DNA of 64,000 nt, taken from contig NZ_SSBI01000038.1 of assembly GCF_004795015.1 (NCBI RefSeq), positions 17,794 through 81,793 on the forward strand. Reading direction: 5' to 3'. Shown in pieces: positions 24,636-34,252 of the stretch. Position 1 is the stretch's first letter; each line of letters opens with the position of its first letter. The notes beneath the pieces are model-generated. The model was not told where the DNA came from, ran no database searches, and saw only the letters and a list, made by a program, of their open reading frames with translations. Source of the DNA: Streptomyces sp. A1277 (GTDB lineage Bacteria; Actinomycetota; Actinomycetes; Streptomycetales; Streptomycetaceae). Both the position numbers and the translations under genes were made by a program.

Positions 24636-25039
24636 AGGGGCCCGCAGCCAGGTCTCTGGTTCTGGACTCCCAGGCGTTGTCACTGCTACTGCGCAACGAC
24701 CGCCAGATGATCACCCGAATCGAAGCCGCTCGACGCGTGGGCGTGCCTGTCCTTGTGTCGGCCCTGACAGTGGTGGAGGCCGTCTACGGGAAGACGGACA
24801 CCGCCCGGCTGCACTGGCTGCTGTCCCGCCTGCAGGTCCAGGACGTTACCCAGGCGGACAGCCTCACCGCGGTGCGGCTGTTGAGCGACGCCGGTGGTCT
24901 GCACGGCCACAAGTACGCCATCGACGCCCTCGTCGCCGCGATGGCGCTCCGCTCCCCGGCACCCGTACTCGTACTGACCTCGGACCGCGACGACTGGTCG
25001 AAACTGTGCGGCGACCGCGTACAGATCAAGGACGTCTGA
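24632..25039 (+). CDS. VapC-type PIN-domain toxin
   Basis: A 135-residue PIN domain. Acidic active-site residues are visible in LVLDSQALSLLL (first Asp), ALTVVEAVYG (Glu), KYAIDALVAAMA (Asp) and LTSDRDDWSKL (last Asp). Such toxins are Mg-dependent RNases that cut tRNA or rRNA when the antitoxin is degraded. It may stabilise the integrated element. Confidence 0.9.
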   Translation: MKGPAARSLVLDSQALSLLLRNDRQMITRIEAARRVGVPVLVSALTVVEAVYGKTDTARLHWLLSRLQVQDVTQADSLTAVRLLSDAGGLHGHKYAIDALVAAMALRSPAPVLVLTSDRDDWSKLCGDRVQIKDV

Positions 25040-25048
25040 CCACAGCGC

Positions 25049-25264
25049 CTACTCAGGTGAATCCACCAGCTGATCGACTGCTGCTTCATAGAAGGCATCC
25101 GCGAGGGCGACAATGATCGCGTTGATGGCCGGCCCGTCAGTGAAGAAGTAGTCAGCCATCGTGTTGTGGGCATCTTGGTTATCCGCGACTGCCTCAGTGA
25201 CGGCGGCCTGGAAGTCCTGTGACTCCAGGAACTGCTTCTTGGAATTCACCTTGGTCTGCTGGAC
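25049..25264 (-). pseudogene. C-terminal remnant, resembles a type I restriction R-subunit tail
   Basis: On the minus strand about 70 codons read KKQFLESQDFQAAVTEAVAD, NQDAHNTMADYFFTDGPAIN and ALADAFYEAAVDQL before the stop. This looks like a real helical C-terminus, and to my memory it is close to the end of HsdR-type proteins. The upstream part is replaced by a transposase fragment on the other strand. Family assignment is tentative. Confidence 0.45.
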
Positions 25265-25519
25265 CAAGTTCGGATCGGCAAGCAGCAGCTGCACGAGGCC
25301 CTGTACGAACTCCCCGACTTGGGAGGCCGGGAGATCAAGCGCCGGTCCGACGTCGTCCAGGTCTTCCCGAACACCGCAGCCGTCAACCGGCTCGCCACCG
25401 CCGTCCTGGCTGAACTCCACGACGAGTGGAACGCCTTCCCTCGCCGCTACCTCTCCACCGAGAGCATGGACAGCCTCTATCCGGACACCACAACTCTCCT
25501 GCCTGGCACAACCGAGTGA
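25265..25519 (+). pseudogene. IS256-family (Mutator) transposase C-terminal remnant
   Basis: The frame reading GGREIKRRSDVVQVFPNTAA, VNRLATAVLAELHDEWNAFP and RRYLST matches the last ~60 residues of IS256/Mutator transposases (RRTDVVGIFP...AVLAEQHDEWAEGRRY). The DDE catalytic part is absent. It abuts the remnant on the other strand, with CTTGGTC/GACCAAG inverted arms at the junction, so the insertion broke that gene. Confidence 0.75.
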
Positions 25520-25793
25520 TCACCTACACCACGTCACGGGACATGACCCTCAAGGGATGCAATCGAGCCGCCGCAGGATCGTGAACGGGAGGACCACTGT
25601 CCCGTACTGGTTGGGGCGATAGGGGCCCCGAAGCTGGTCAGCGATGGACCAGATGAAGCTACCGAGCGTGCTCACAAGTTCCTCACGAAAATCGTCTAGC
25701 AGTGCCGATCACTTTGCCAGAGCCTGCAGCCACCGTCCCACGGTTCAGCCACTCACCGAGGTGGATCCCAGCACCGGCAAGGGCATCCGCGTC
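25520..25793. other. Intergenic debris between IS256 remnant and attachment copy B
   Basis: No supported gene. It contains one further CCCAGCAC repeat (near 25768) and generally lower coding bias. Confidence 0.5.
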
Positions 25794-25965
25794 CCAGCAC
25801 GATCCCAGCACGGTACGGATGACCAGGGATGACGACAGGTGACGAGGGGTCAGCTATCCCAGCACCATCCCAGCACGGGAAAAAACCAAGGGCCCGACCC
25901 CGAAGAGTCGGACCCTCTCTGACCTGCACGTTTGCCAGATCTGCGACGTGGTGATATGTAAGCCG

Positions 25966-25992
<27 letters not shown>
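25794..25992. repeat. Copy B of the ychF 3' end with arm-type repeats
   Basis: This copy overlaps the functional ychF end (core 25966-25983) and is roughly 85-90% identical to the segment at 22491-22680. Repeated CCCAGCAC units (starting near 25794) could be integrase arm sites. Together with copies A and C it delimits the mobile-element zone. Confidence 0.7.
25879..25915 (-). terminator. Rho-independent terminator of ychF
   Basis: Read on the minus strand, GGGTCCGAC and GTCGGGCCC form the stem and are followed by TTGGTTTTTT. The equivalent hairpin in copy A has a better stem but a decayed T-run, which supports that copy being the displaced, no longer used terminator. Confidence 0.75.
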
Positions 25993-27054
<1,062 letters not shown>

Positions 27055-27240
27055 GACACAAACGTCCGCTCAGGATCAAGAAGGGTGGGGTCGGCCGCGA
27101 CTCCAGACACGCTCACCGGCTCCTCGTTCGCACGGCAGCCCAAGCGCGCCATCGTCCACGTGCGCGTATCACGGTACAGGGACAAGGACGAGGAGATCTC
27201 CCTCGTACTCCAGATCGATGCGTCCAGCGCGCTGACGGAC

Positions 27241-27410
27241 GGTCCCGAGACGTGCGGAACCGGTTCCCGAGACGTGCGAACCCGTTCCCGAGACGTGCGG
27301 AACCCGTTCCCGAGACATGCGAACCCGTTCCCGAGACATGCGAACCCGTTCCCGAAACGTGCGGGACTGGTTCCCGAGACGTGGAGGAACGGTTCCCGGA
27401 GCGTGTCCGA
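27241..27410. repeat. Eight tandem 21-22 bp repeats upstream of ychF
   Basis: The unit GTTCCCGAGACGTGCGAACC recurs with TCCC starting at 27243, 27265, 27286, 27308, 27329, 27350, 27372 and 27394 (spacing 21 or 22). Each unit has short inverted ends (GGTTC...GAACC) and a central GAGACGTGC. The array fills the gap between the Eis gene end and the ychF promoter region. I know no standard element of this kind. Confidence 0.9.
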
Positions 27411-28652
27411 TCAGAACCAGTGCAGGCAGTGCGGGGCGCGGTCGGTCCCGAAGAGCGCGTCCGCGAGGGCGGCGGCGCCGGGGTGGTGGGCCCGGATGTG
27501 TCCGGCGCGTACGAGCGTGCTCGGCCTGGTGCCGCCGAGGTAGACCGAGCCCAGGTCGCGCACGTCCAGGGACAGGTCGGGCTGTCGGTCCGTGGGCACG
27601 CAGTCGGCCTTGCCGTCGCGGATGGTCAGCAGGTGGCGGCCGCGCTCGCCCAGGAAGGGATCGTCGACGTCCAGGACGATTTCACCGTCCGTGAACCAGC
27701 CGCGTGCGGTCAGAGCACGGGGAACGTCGAGGAGGCGCACCCAGAGCCAGTCGGTGTGGCCGCCGACCTCGCCGGCCCGGAAGTCCGTGAGCTGCCAGCG
27801 CAGCGGGTGCTCGGGCGGGACGTGCCGGAACACGACCTGGGAGACCAGGTCGTGTCCGAGTGCGTACCGGGCCAGGGCCGTGAAGGCCGCGTCGTCGACG
27901 GCGATGGTCTCGTCGACCGTCAAGGTGCTCTGCTCGCCGACGGAGCCGAGGGAGTAGCTGGCGTACCCGTCCGCGACGCCGTCGGCGTCCCGGTGGACGG
28001 CGACGTAGCGCGGCGCCGGGGAGATCGGCGGCTGCCCCGCGCCCAGACTCCACCAGCGGTGCGGCCGGGACAGTGCGCCGGGCTGGGCGCGGCGGTACCG
28101 GTCGTAGACCGCTTCGAGGATCTCGCCGCACTCGGCACGCCGCAGCACCTCGACCGAACCCCTGTCGGAGCCGGCCGCGGGGGCGTCGGCCGTCGTGAGC
28201 ACCCGGGGAGCGGCGAGGGCGGCCTTGTGGCGCTGCACCGTCAACCGCGCGGTGGAGGTCGCGGGTCCGTAACCGAACCTGCCGTAGATCGTGGCCTCCG
28301 AGGCCAGCAGCACGGAGAGGAATTCGCCCCTGGCCCGTATGCCGGTGAGCTGGTGCCGCATCATCGCGCTGAGCACGCCGCGTCGCCGGTGCGAGGGCAG
28401 GACGCCGACGGCGGTCACTCCGGCGGCCGGGACGGGTATCCGACCGGGCAGGGTGAGTTCGAAGGAGTGCGCGGCGGCGGTGCCCACGGGCTTTCCGTCC
28501 GGTGCCACGGCGAGCAGGCCGCGATCCATTTCCAGCGCCGACCACCAGCGCCCGCCGTCCGCGATCGGGGTTTCCGGGAATTGCCCGAACGCCGCGTGGA
28601 CCGTGTCGACGAAGACGTCCAGGTCCTCCTTCGTCGTGGAACGAATCTCCAT
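27411..28652 (-). CDS. eis: Eis-family GNAT N-acetyltransferase
   Basis: A 413-residue protein with the start supported by GGAGGAAGCGGCAGCG. The N-terminal GNAT has the acetyl-CoA motif VTAVGVLPSHRRRGVLSAMM. A middle GNAT-like domain (GYGPATSTARLTV onward) and a C-terminal SCP2-like domain follow, ending in HCLHWF, the C-terminal Phe used by Eis as general base. Members acetylate aminoglycosides or peptide amines. Whether this one confers resistance cannot be told. It is separated from the C39-like gene by 141 nt. Confidence 0.9.
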   Translation of the reverse strand: MEIRSTTKEDLDVFVDTVHAAFGQFPETPIADGGRWWSALEMDRGLLAVAPDGKPVGTAAAHSFELTLPGRIPVPAAGVTAVGVLPSHRRRGVLSAMMRHQLTGIRARGEFLSVLLASEATIYGRFGYGPATSTARLTVQRHKAALAAPRVLTTADAPAAGSDRGSVEVLRRAECGEILEAVYDRYRRAQPGALSRPHRWWSLGAGQPPISPAPRYVAVHRDADGVADGYASYSLGSVGEQSTLTVDETIAVDDAAFTALARYALGHDLVSQVVFRHVPPEHPLRWQLTDFRAGEVGGHTDWLWVRLLDVPRALTARGWFTDGEIVLDVDDPFLGERGRHLLTIRDGKADCVPTDRQPDLSLDVRDLGSVYLGGTRPSTLVRAGHIRAHHPGAAALADALFGTDRAPHCLHWF

Positions 28653-28793
28653 CGCTGCCGCTTCCTCCTCGGGATTCGGGATGGCGACACCCCGGGTGGT
28701 GGGTATCGGGCCACAGGGCAGAGTAACGCTCTGACCAGGGCGAGCAGAGAGCGGCCGAGTCCCCGGCAGACCGCACCGGACGGCCGTACGGGG

Positions 28794-29915
28794 CTACGCG
28801 CCGGCCGCGGCGGGAGGGGAGGCGGCCCGCCGCCGCGGGTGGCCGAGGGTCACGGCTCCGCGGAAGCCCTCCGGTGACATCGTCGACATCGCGTCGAGCG
28901 ACGCGTCCGGCACCGGCAGGAGGTGGGCGTCGACCCAGGTGTCGCCCGTTGGCGCGTTGGCCCAGGGGTCCTCGATCACGACGGCGCCGGGCACGACGCC
29001 GTGGCAGAGCACCCAGTGCGGCACGTCGAACCCCTGCATCCCGGCGAGCGAGAGCAGCAGCAGTACGTGCTCCTGCCGGCCGATCGTGTCCCGGATCTCC
29101 GTCAGGGAGAGGTGGCGCGGGTCGATCGGGACGCCGATGCGTGCGGCATCCGTACGCGACGCGCGCTGGAGCAGGGCGCGCCACTCCTGGTCGCCCGGAG
29201 GGAGGTGGTCGAGCATGACCGGCCGGTCCGTGTCGAGGTGGACCGTGACCCGGGACGACGGCCGGGCCCGGCGCACGGCGACGCCCAGGCCGACCGGCTC
29301 GCACGCCATGAAGTTGTTCGCGTCGCGCCACAGCGTCAGCTCCGCCCGGCGGTCGAGCGCCTCTTGCGGCAGGGCTCCCGCGTGCACCTGCGCGACCAGG
29401 GCGGTGACGGCGCCGCAGGTGAAGTGGGTGCTCTGCCCGTAGTACGGGGGTGCGCTCACCGCGTCGTCGCGCAGCCAGCGCACGTAACCGGCGGCCGGTC
29501 CGGCCGCACCCTCCGACTGCGTGAGCGGCGGGTTCAGGGCGGTGAAGCCCGCGGCGGCGGCGTCCTCGGGGCGGGCCGTCCATCCTTCCCACTTCAGCTG
29601 CACGAGCTCCCGGCCGCGTGCGTGGGCGACGACGGCCGCGACGGCCGTCGGCACGTCGCCGATCGCGTCGACGATCTTCAGATAGGCCGTGTCCGGGCGG
29701 GCGGTCACGAGCGCGGCAGCCGTCCAGTCCTCGCCGTCGTCGCCGGGAACGGCCACGATGTGCGGGGCGTGGGCGGAGCGGTCGACCGCGCTCCAGCGCT
29801 CCGCCACCTCGGGGTGTCCGAGCCGCGCCAGCCGGGCCGGCGCGGTATCGGCCTCGTACGGCACGACGATGCTCTTCACGGGCCGCACGGGCCTTTCCTG
29901 CTGGGACGACGACAT
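28794..29915 (-). CDS. C39-like papain-fold protein in the siderophore uptake operon
   Basis: A 373-residue protein. The C-terminal part has a C39-like protease triad layout: YYGQSTHFTCGAVTALVAQ (Cys), FDVPHWVLCHG (His) and VIEDPWANAP (Asp). The N-terminal ~150 residues are a GNAT-like fold (AYLKIVDAIGDV, RGRELVQLKWEGW). It lies 71 nt after the iron permease gene. A cytoplasmic role in opening or recycling an imported peptide siderophore is a natural guess, but no member with that activity is known to me. Confidence 0.75.
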   Translation of the reverse strand: MSSSQQERPVRPVKSIVVPYEADTAPARLARLGHPEVAERWSAVDRSAHAPHIVAVPGDDGEDWTAAALVTARPDTAYLKIVDAIGDVPTAVAAVVAHARGRELVQLKWEGWTARPEDAAAAGFTALNPPLTQSEGAAGPAAGYVRWLRDDAVSAPPYYGQSTHFTCGAVTALVAQVHAGALPQEALDRRAELTLWRDANNFMACEPVGLGVAVRRARPSSRVTVHLDTDRPVMLDHLPPGDQEWRALLQRASRTDAARIGVPIDPRHLSLTEIRDTIGRQEHVLLLLSLAGMQGFDVPHWVLCHGVVPGAVVIEDPWANAPTGDTWVDAHLLPVPDASLDAMSTMSPEGFRGAVTLGHPRRRAASPPAAAGA

Positions 29916-29986
29916 TCAGGTGCTCCTGGCGGGACGCGGGGACGGGGTACGGGGGCGGGTCGGTGCGGGCTCCTCACCGGCAGAGG

Positions 29987-32095
29987 TCATGCGCGGGACT
30001 GCCGGAGCACCCACACGAAGTACGGCGCGCCGACCAGGGCGATCATGAGGCCCGCCGGCACCTGGGCGGGGGCGACGATCGTGCGGCCGAGTGCGTCCGC
30101 CACGCACACCAGCACCCCGCCGAGCAGCATCGCGACCGGGATCGCGCGGGCCTGCCGGGCGCCCACCAGCGAACGGGCGAGGTGCGGGGCGACGAGTCCC
30201 ACGAAGCCGACGACGCCGACGGCGATCACGCTGAGCGCGGCGAGCACCGCGGCGATCGCCAGTGCACAGAAGCGGGTGCGCTCCACCCGGACGCCGACGA
30301 TGCGCGGGGTGTCCTCGTCGACGGCGAGCAGGTCGAGCCGGTGGCGCATGGACAGCAGTACGGGGAGCGCGAGCGCCAGGGCCGCCGCGACCGGTACGAC
30401 GTCGGAGAACGTACGGCCGTAGGTCGTGCCGGAGAGCCAGGTGAAGATGCGGGGCGTGTTGTACGGGTCGGCGCGCAGCAGGAGGAAGGTGGTCACGGAG
30501 CTGAGGCCGTACCCCATGCCGATGCCGATCAGTACGAACCGGTCGGGCAGGAAGCCCCCGCGCCAGGCCAGCAGGGCGATCACCGCGAAGGTGGCGAGCC
30601 CGGCCGCGACGGCGACGGCGACGAGCACCGCCTGTCCGCCGCCGAGGCCCGACGTGACGACGCCCGCCGCGCCCAGCCCGGCGCCCGCCGTGATGCCGAG
30701 CACCCCCGGCTCGGCGAGCGGGTTGCGTACCGTGCTCTGCACGACGCATCCGGCCAGTCCGAGCGCCGCGCCTGCGAGGACCGCTGCGGTGACGCGCGGC
30801 ACCCGGTCGTCGAGCGCCGCCCCGATCAGGTCGGGGGCCGTGCCCTGGACCCAGAGGACGATGTCCCCGGTCCGCAGCCACAGGCTCCCCGCCAGGACCG
30901 CCACGACGGCCGCCGCGGCCAGCAGTGCCACCGAGCCGGACACGACGAGGAGGTAGGCGCGGTGGGACCGGGCGGCGACCCGTGCGCGCGGGGGCTGCTG
31001 GAGCCGGCCCGTGTCGCGCAGCCGCAGCGCGAGGACCACGATCACGACCGAGCCGAGCAGCGTGGTCGGCACCCCGGTGGGAATGGAGGCCGCCCCGTCC
31101 GCCCCCTGCACCGCGCGCAGGACCGCGTCCGCGAGCAGGATGAGGAGCGCGCCGAGCAGGCCGGCCGCGGGGATCAGGAGCAGGTGCCTGCGCAGTGCGC
31201 GGACCCGCCCCGCGATCAGGCGGGCCAGGACGGGGGCGCCGAGACCGACGAAGGCCATCGGGCCCGCGAGGGTCACCGAGGTGCTGGTCAGGAGTACCGC
31301 GCAGACCACGGCGACCACCCGGGTGCTCCGGATCGGCACGCCGAGGGTGGAGGCGGTGTCGTCGCCGAGGTTCATGACGTCCAGCCGCCGGGACAGTGCC
31401 AGGGCGGCGCACAGCACCACGACGACGAGGGGGACGGCGCGCAGCGACGCGTCGATGTTCAGCTGGGAGAGCGAGCCGCTTCCCCAGGCGTAGAGGCCGG
31501 TCGTGTTCTGCTTGAACAGGATGAGGAGCATCCCGGTCGCGGAGTCCAGGGCCATCGCCATCGCCGATCCGGCGAGGATGAGGCGGGTGCCGGAGGTGCC
31601 CGCGGCCCGGCCCGCGAGGAGCAGCACGAGCGCCGCCGCGACCAGGCCGCCGGCGAAGGCGACGACGCCCGACGCCCACAGCGGGACGGCGAGGCCGAGG
31701 GCCGCGACGAGCGAGACGGCGAAGTAGGACCCGGCCGAGACCGCGAGGGTGTCCGGCGAGGCGAGCGTGTTGTGCGTGACGGACTGGAGCAGCGTGCCGG
31801 CGCAGCCGAGGGCGAAGCCCACCGCCACGCCCGCGAACAGGCGCGGCAGGCGGGAGCCGGTGAGGATCTCGCCGACCGGCGCGCCGTCGGCGCTCTCCCG
31901 TTCCCCGGCGAGATGGCGCACCAGGTCGCCGACCCCGACGCCCGATGTCCCCTGGGTCAGGTGCCACAGGCCCACCAGGACGGTCGCGACGAGGAGGACG
32001 GCCAGGACAGCCGCCCCGGCGGGGCCGCCGCCGCGCTCCGCACGCGGGCGCGCCGGCACCGCCCCTTCCGGTGGCGCTGTGTCTACGGCGCTCAC
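29987..32095 (-). CDS. Fused double FecCD-type iron-siderophore ABC permease
   Basis: A 702-residue membrane protein containing two complete FecCD/BtuC permease units, each of about 10 helices (as in FhuB). The GTG start overlaps the stop of the binding-protein gene (GTGA). Both halves have the family signature, for example ILAGSAMAMALDSATGMLLI and LIGIGMGYGLSSVTTFLLL, and GPMAFVGLGAPVLAR and VGFVGLVAPHLARSLVG for the ATPase-contact loops. It moves the Fe(III)-siderophore across the plasma membrane. Confidence 0.95.
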   Translation of the reverse strand: MSAVDTAPPEGAVPARPRAERGGGPAGAAVLAVLLVATVLVGLWHLTQGTSGVGVGDLVRHLAGERESADGAPVGEILTGSRLPRLFAGVAVGFALGCAGTLLQSVTHNTLASPDTLAVSAGSYFAVSLVAALGLAVPLWASGVVAFAGGLVAAALVLLLAGRAAGTSGTRLILAGSAMAMALDSATGMLLILFKQNTTGLYAWGSGSLSQLNIDASLRAVPLVVVVLCAALALSRRLDVMNLGDDTASTLGVPIRSTRVVAVVCAVLLTSTSVTLAGPMAFVGLGAPVLARLIAGRVRALRRHLLLIPAAGLLGALLILLADAVLRAVQGADGAASIPTGVPTTLLGSVVIVVLALRLRDTGRLQQPPRARVAARSHRAYLLVVSGSVALLAAAAVVAVLAGSLWLRTGDIVLWVQGTAPDLIGAALDDRVPRVTAAVLAGAALGLAGCVVQSTVRNPLAEPGVLGITAGAGLGAAGVVTSGLGGGQAVLVAVAVAAGLATFAVIALLAWRGGFLPDRFVLIGIGMGYGLSSVTTFLLLRADPYNTPRIFTWLSGTTYGRTFSDVVPVAAALALALPVLLSMRHRLDLLAVDEDTPRIVGVRVERTRFCALAIAAVLAALSVIAVGVVGFVGLVAPHLARSLVGARQARAIPVAMLLGGVLVCVADALGRTIVAPAQVPAGLMIALVGAPYFVWVLRQSRA

Positions 32096-33159
32096 TTCTT
32101 GTCGAGCACGTCGACGTAGGCGTCGATCGCCTGCTCGTTGGAGCGCGGGCCGCCGGCGCCCCACACGCTTGCCGGGAAGGCGTGGGCGCGGCCTTCCTTG
32201 ACGGCGGGGAGGGTCTTCCAGATCGGGTTCTTCCGGATCGCCTCGACGTATCCGCCGGCGCCTTCGTCGTTGGCGTAGAAGAGGTTGGCGTCGCCGACCG
32301 CGACGAGTCCTTCGACGTCCGTCTGCGCGAGGCCGTAGGCGGGGTCGACGCCCCCGTCACCGTGCTCCTTGTTGACGCTGCTGGTCCACGCGGGCTTCAG
32401 GCCGAGTTCCTTGCCTATCTCGGTGAACAGGGCGCCGTCGCTGTAGGGGCGGATGGTGAGGTTGCTCCCCTCCAGCCATCCGTCGAAGAACACGAAGTCC
32501 TTCGTCGGCAGGTCGGCGTCGGCGACCTGCTGCTTGGCCTTCGCCAGGTGGTCGTCGAACTCCTTGAGCACCTGGTCGGCGCGCTCGGTGCGTCCCGTCG
32601 CCTGGCCGATCATGCTGAACACCTCGCGCATGTTCCCGATCGGGTCCTTGGGGTTCGCCCCGCGCGTGGCCATCACGGGGACGCCCCGCTTCTCCAGCTT
32701 CTTGATCGTCTCGTCCTTGGCGTCGAACGCCTCCACGACGATGAGGTCGGGCTTGGCCGCGTAGAGGGTGTCGAGGTCGGGCTCCTCGCGTGTGCCGATG
32801 TCCGTCACCCCGCTGGGCAGCTTCTCCGCGCTGACCCAGGTGCTGTATCCCTTCACGTCGGAGACGGCGGCGGGGGTGACGCACAGGGTCAGCGCGTCTT
32901 CGACCTGCTGCCATTCCAGGACCGCGATGCGCTTGGCGGGCTTGTCGAGCTTCACCTGCCGGCCGACGCCGTCCTTGAAGGAGACCGGCTTCGTCGAGGT
33001 GGTCGTGGTGTCCTGGGCGCAGCTCTTCGACGCGGGAGCCGCACTGGCGCTGCTCTTGGCCGTGATCTCGTCGGCGTCGGTCGTACCGCAGGACGTGAGG
33101 GCGAAGAGGGCGAGCCCCGCGGTCGAGGCTGCGGCCGTCAGGCGACTGGCACGGTTCAT
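32092..33159 (-). CDS. Iron-siderophore substrate-binding lipoprotein
   Basis: A 355-residue protein. The lipobox LTSC (Cys24) ends a signal peptide starting MNRASRLTAAASTAGLAL. The mature part is a class III (BtuF/FhuD-like) two-lobe binding protein: KRIAVLEWQQVEDALTL, DLDTLYAAKPDLIVVEAFDA and GLVAVGDANLFYANDEG. It captures the Fe-siderophore outside the membrane and feeds the fused permease. Confidence 0.95.
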   Translation of the reverse strand: MNRASRLTAAASTAGLALFALTSCGTTDADEITAKSSASAAPASKSCAQDTTTTSTKPVSFKDGVGRQVKLDKPAKRIAVLEWQQVEDALTLCVTPAAVSDVKGYSTWVSAEKLPSGVTDIGTREEPDLDTLYAAKPDLIVVEAFDAKDETIKKLEKRGVPVMATRGANPKDPIGNMREVFSMIGQATGRTERADQVLKEFDDHLAKAKQQVADADLPTKDFVFFDGWLEGSNLTIRPYSDGALFTEIGKELGLKPAWTSSVNKEHGDGGVDPAYGLAQTDVEGLVAVGDANLFYANDEGAGGYVEAIRKNPIWKTLPAVKEGRAHAFPASVWGAGGPRSNEQAIDAYVDVLDKK

Positions 33160-33236
33160 GGAGGGGTCCTCTTTCTCAGACTCAAACGATTCGGCGGAGC
33201 GGCGAGCGGGCTGCTCCGGGAGGGGTGCCGCCCTTT

Positions 33237-34100
33237 TCAGGAGAGGTGGCGCCCGAGTGGGTCGATACGCAGTCGGCCCGTGCGCGGGTCGACGCCGACG
33301 TCGACCCGGATGTCGTAGACCTCGCCGATGTTCTCGGCGGTGAGCACGTCGGCGGGTGCGCCCGCCGCGTGCACACGGCCGGCACGCATGAGGACCAGGG
33401 TGTCCGCGACGCGGGACGCCTGGTCGAGGTCGTGCAGCACGATCCCGACCGCGATGCCGTGCTTCTCCACAAGATCCCGCACCAGGTCGAGCGTCTCGAA
33501 CTGATACCGCAGGTCCAGGTGGTTGGTCGGCTCGTCCAGCAGCACGACACCGGTGTCCTGGGCGAGGCAGGCCGCGAGCCAGACACGCTGCATCTCCCCG
33601 CCGGAGAGCTCCCCGACCAGCCGGCCCGCCATGTCCCGTACGCCGGTGACGCCCATGGCGCGGTCGATGGCGGCACCGTCCTCGGCGGTCGGTCCGGCGA
33701 GGCCACGCCGGTAGGGGTGGCGTCCGAACGCCACGACCTCCGCGACCGTCAGCCCCTGGGGCGCGGGCCTGGACTGGGAGAACAGGGTCACCTCGCGGGC
33801 GAACTGGCGGGGGCTGAGCAGCGCCGCGTCACGCTCGGCCTGTCCGTCGGGGGCGTCGAGCGTCACCCGGCCGCCGTCCACCTGGTGCAGCCGGGACAGG
33901 GCGCGCAGCAGCGTGGACTTCCCGCTGCCGTTCGGCCCCACGAGGGCGGTCACACGGCCGGGTTCCAGGGCGACCGAGACACCGTGGACGACCGGCTTGC
34001 CGCCGTAGCGCAGTACGAGGTCGCGCCCGTTGAGCGCGGCCGCCGGGGCGGCGGGGCCGGCCGGGAGTCTTCCGGCGCGCCGGAAGGGGCTTGTGAACAT
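33237..34100 (-). CDS. Iron-siderophore ABC transporter ATPase
   Basis: A 287-residue FecE/FhuC-type ATPase with Walker A GPNGSGKSTLLRAL, Q-loop in TLFSQSRPAPQGLTV, signature LSGGEMQRVWLAACL, Walker B GVVLLDEPTNHLDL and the switch His in LHDLDQ. The start was placed at MFTSPFRRAG; a 31-codon upstream extension is Arg/Cys-rich and unlikely. First gene of the uptake operon, behind a candidate iron box. Confidence 0.93.
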   Translation of the reverse strand: MFTSPFRRAGRLPAGPAAPAAALNGRDLVLRYGGKPVVHGVSVALEPGRVTALVGPNGSGKSTLLRALSRLHQVDGGRVTLDAPDGQAERDAALLSPRQFAREVTLFSQSRPAPQGLTVAEVVAFGRHPYRRGLAGPTAEDGAAIDRAMGVTGVRDMAGRLVGELSGGEMQRVWLAACLAQDTGVVLLDEPTNHLDLRYQFETLDLVRDLVEKHGIAVGIVLHDLDQASRVADTLVLMRAGRVHAAGAPADVLTAENIGEVYDIRVDVGVDPRTGRLRIDPLGRHLS

Positions 34101-34210
34101 GAGGAGGTCCGGATGATCGGAGGGGCGCGGAGTGCGGCACCCCGCCCGGCCTTCACCGGCCGGGCCGCACGCTCTCCCGCACGCGGGCAGCACCGTGCGC
34201 GGCGCACAAC

Positions 34211-34244
34211 AACTAAGGGTTACCTAACTTCAAGAAGACTATAT
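34211..34244 (-). promoter_or_regulatory. Candidate DmdR/IdeR iron box and promoter of the siderophore operon
   Basis: AACTAAGGGTTACCTAACTT (34211-34230; TTAGGTAACCCTTAG on the coding strand) resembles the imperfect palindrome TTAGGTTAGGCTAACCTAA bound by DmdR/IdeR. On the minus strand TATAGT (34244 to 34239) is a good -10 just upstream, so a repressor at the box would cover the start region. This suggests iron-dependent repression of the ATPase-lipoprotein-permease operon. Confidence 0.65.
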
Positions 34245-34252
34245 TCCACTTG

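Noticed and set aside
27241..27410. CRISPR array
   Set aside because: The repeats are directly adjacent with no unique spacers and no cas genes are nearby.
29618..32119. 833-codon plus-strand frame across the permease region
   Set aside because: Arg/Gly/Asp-rich antisense shadow of the clearly recognisable FecCD permease.
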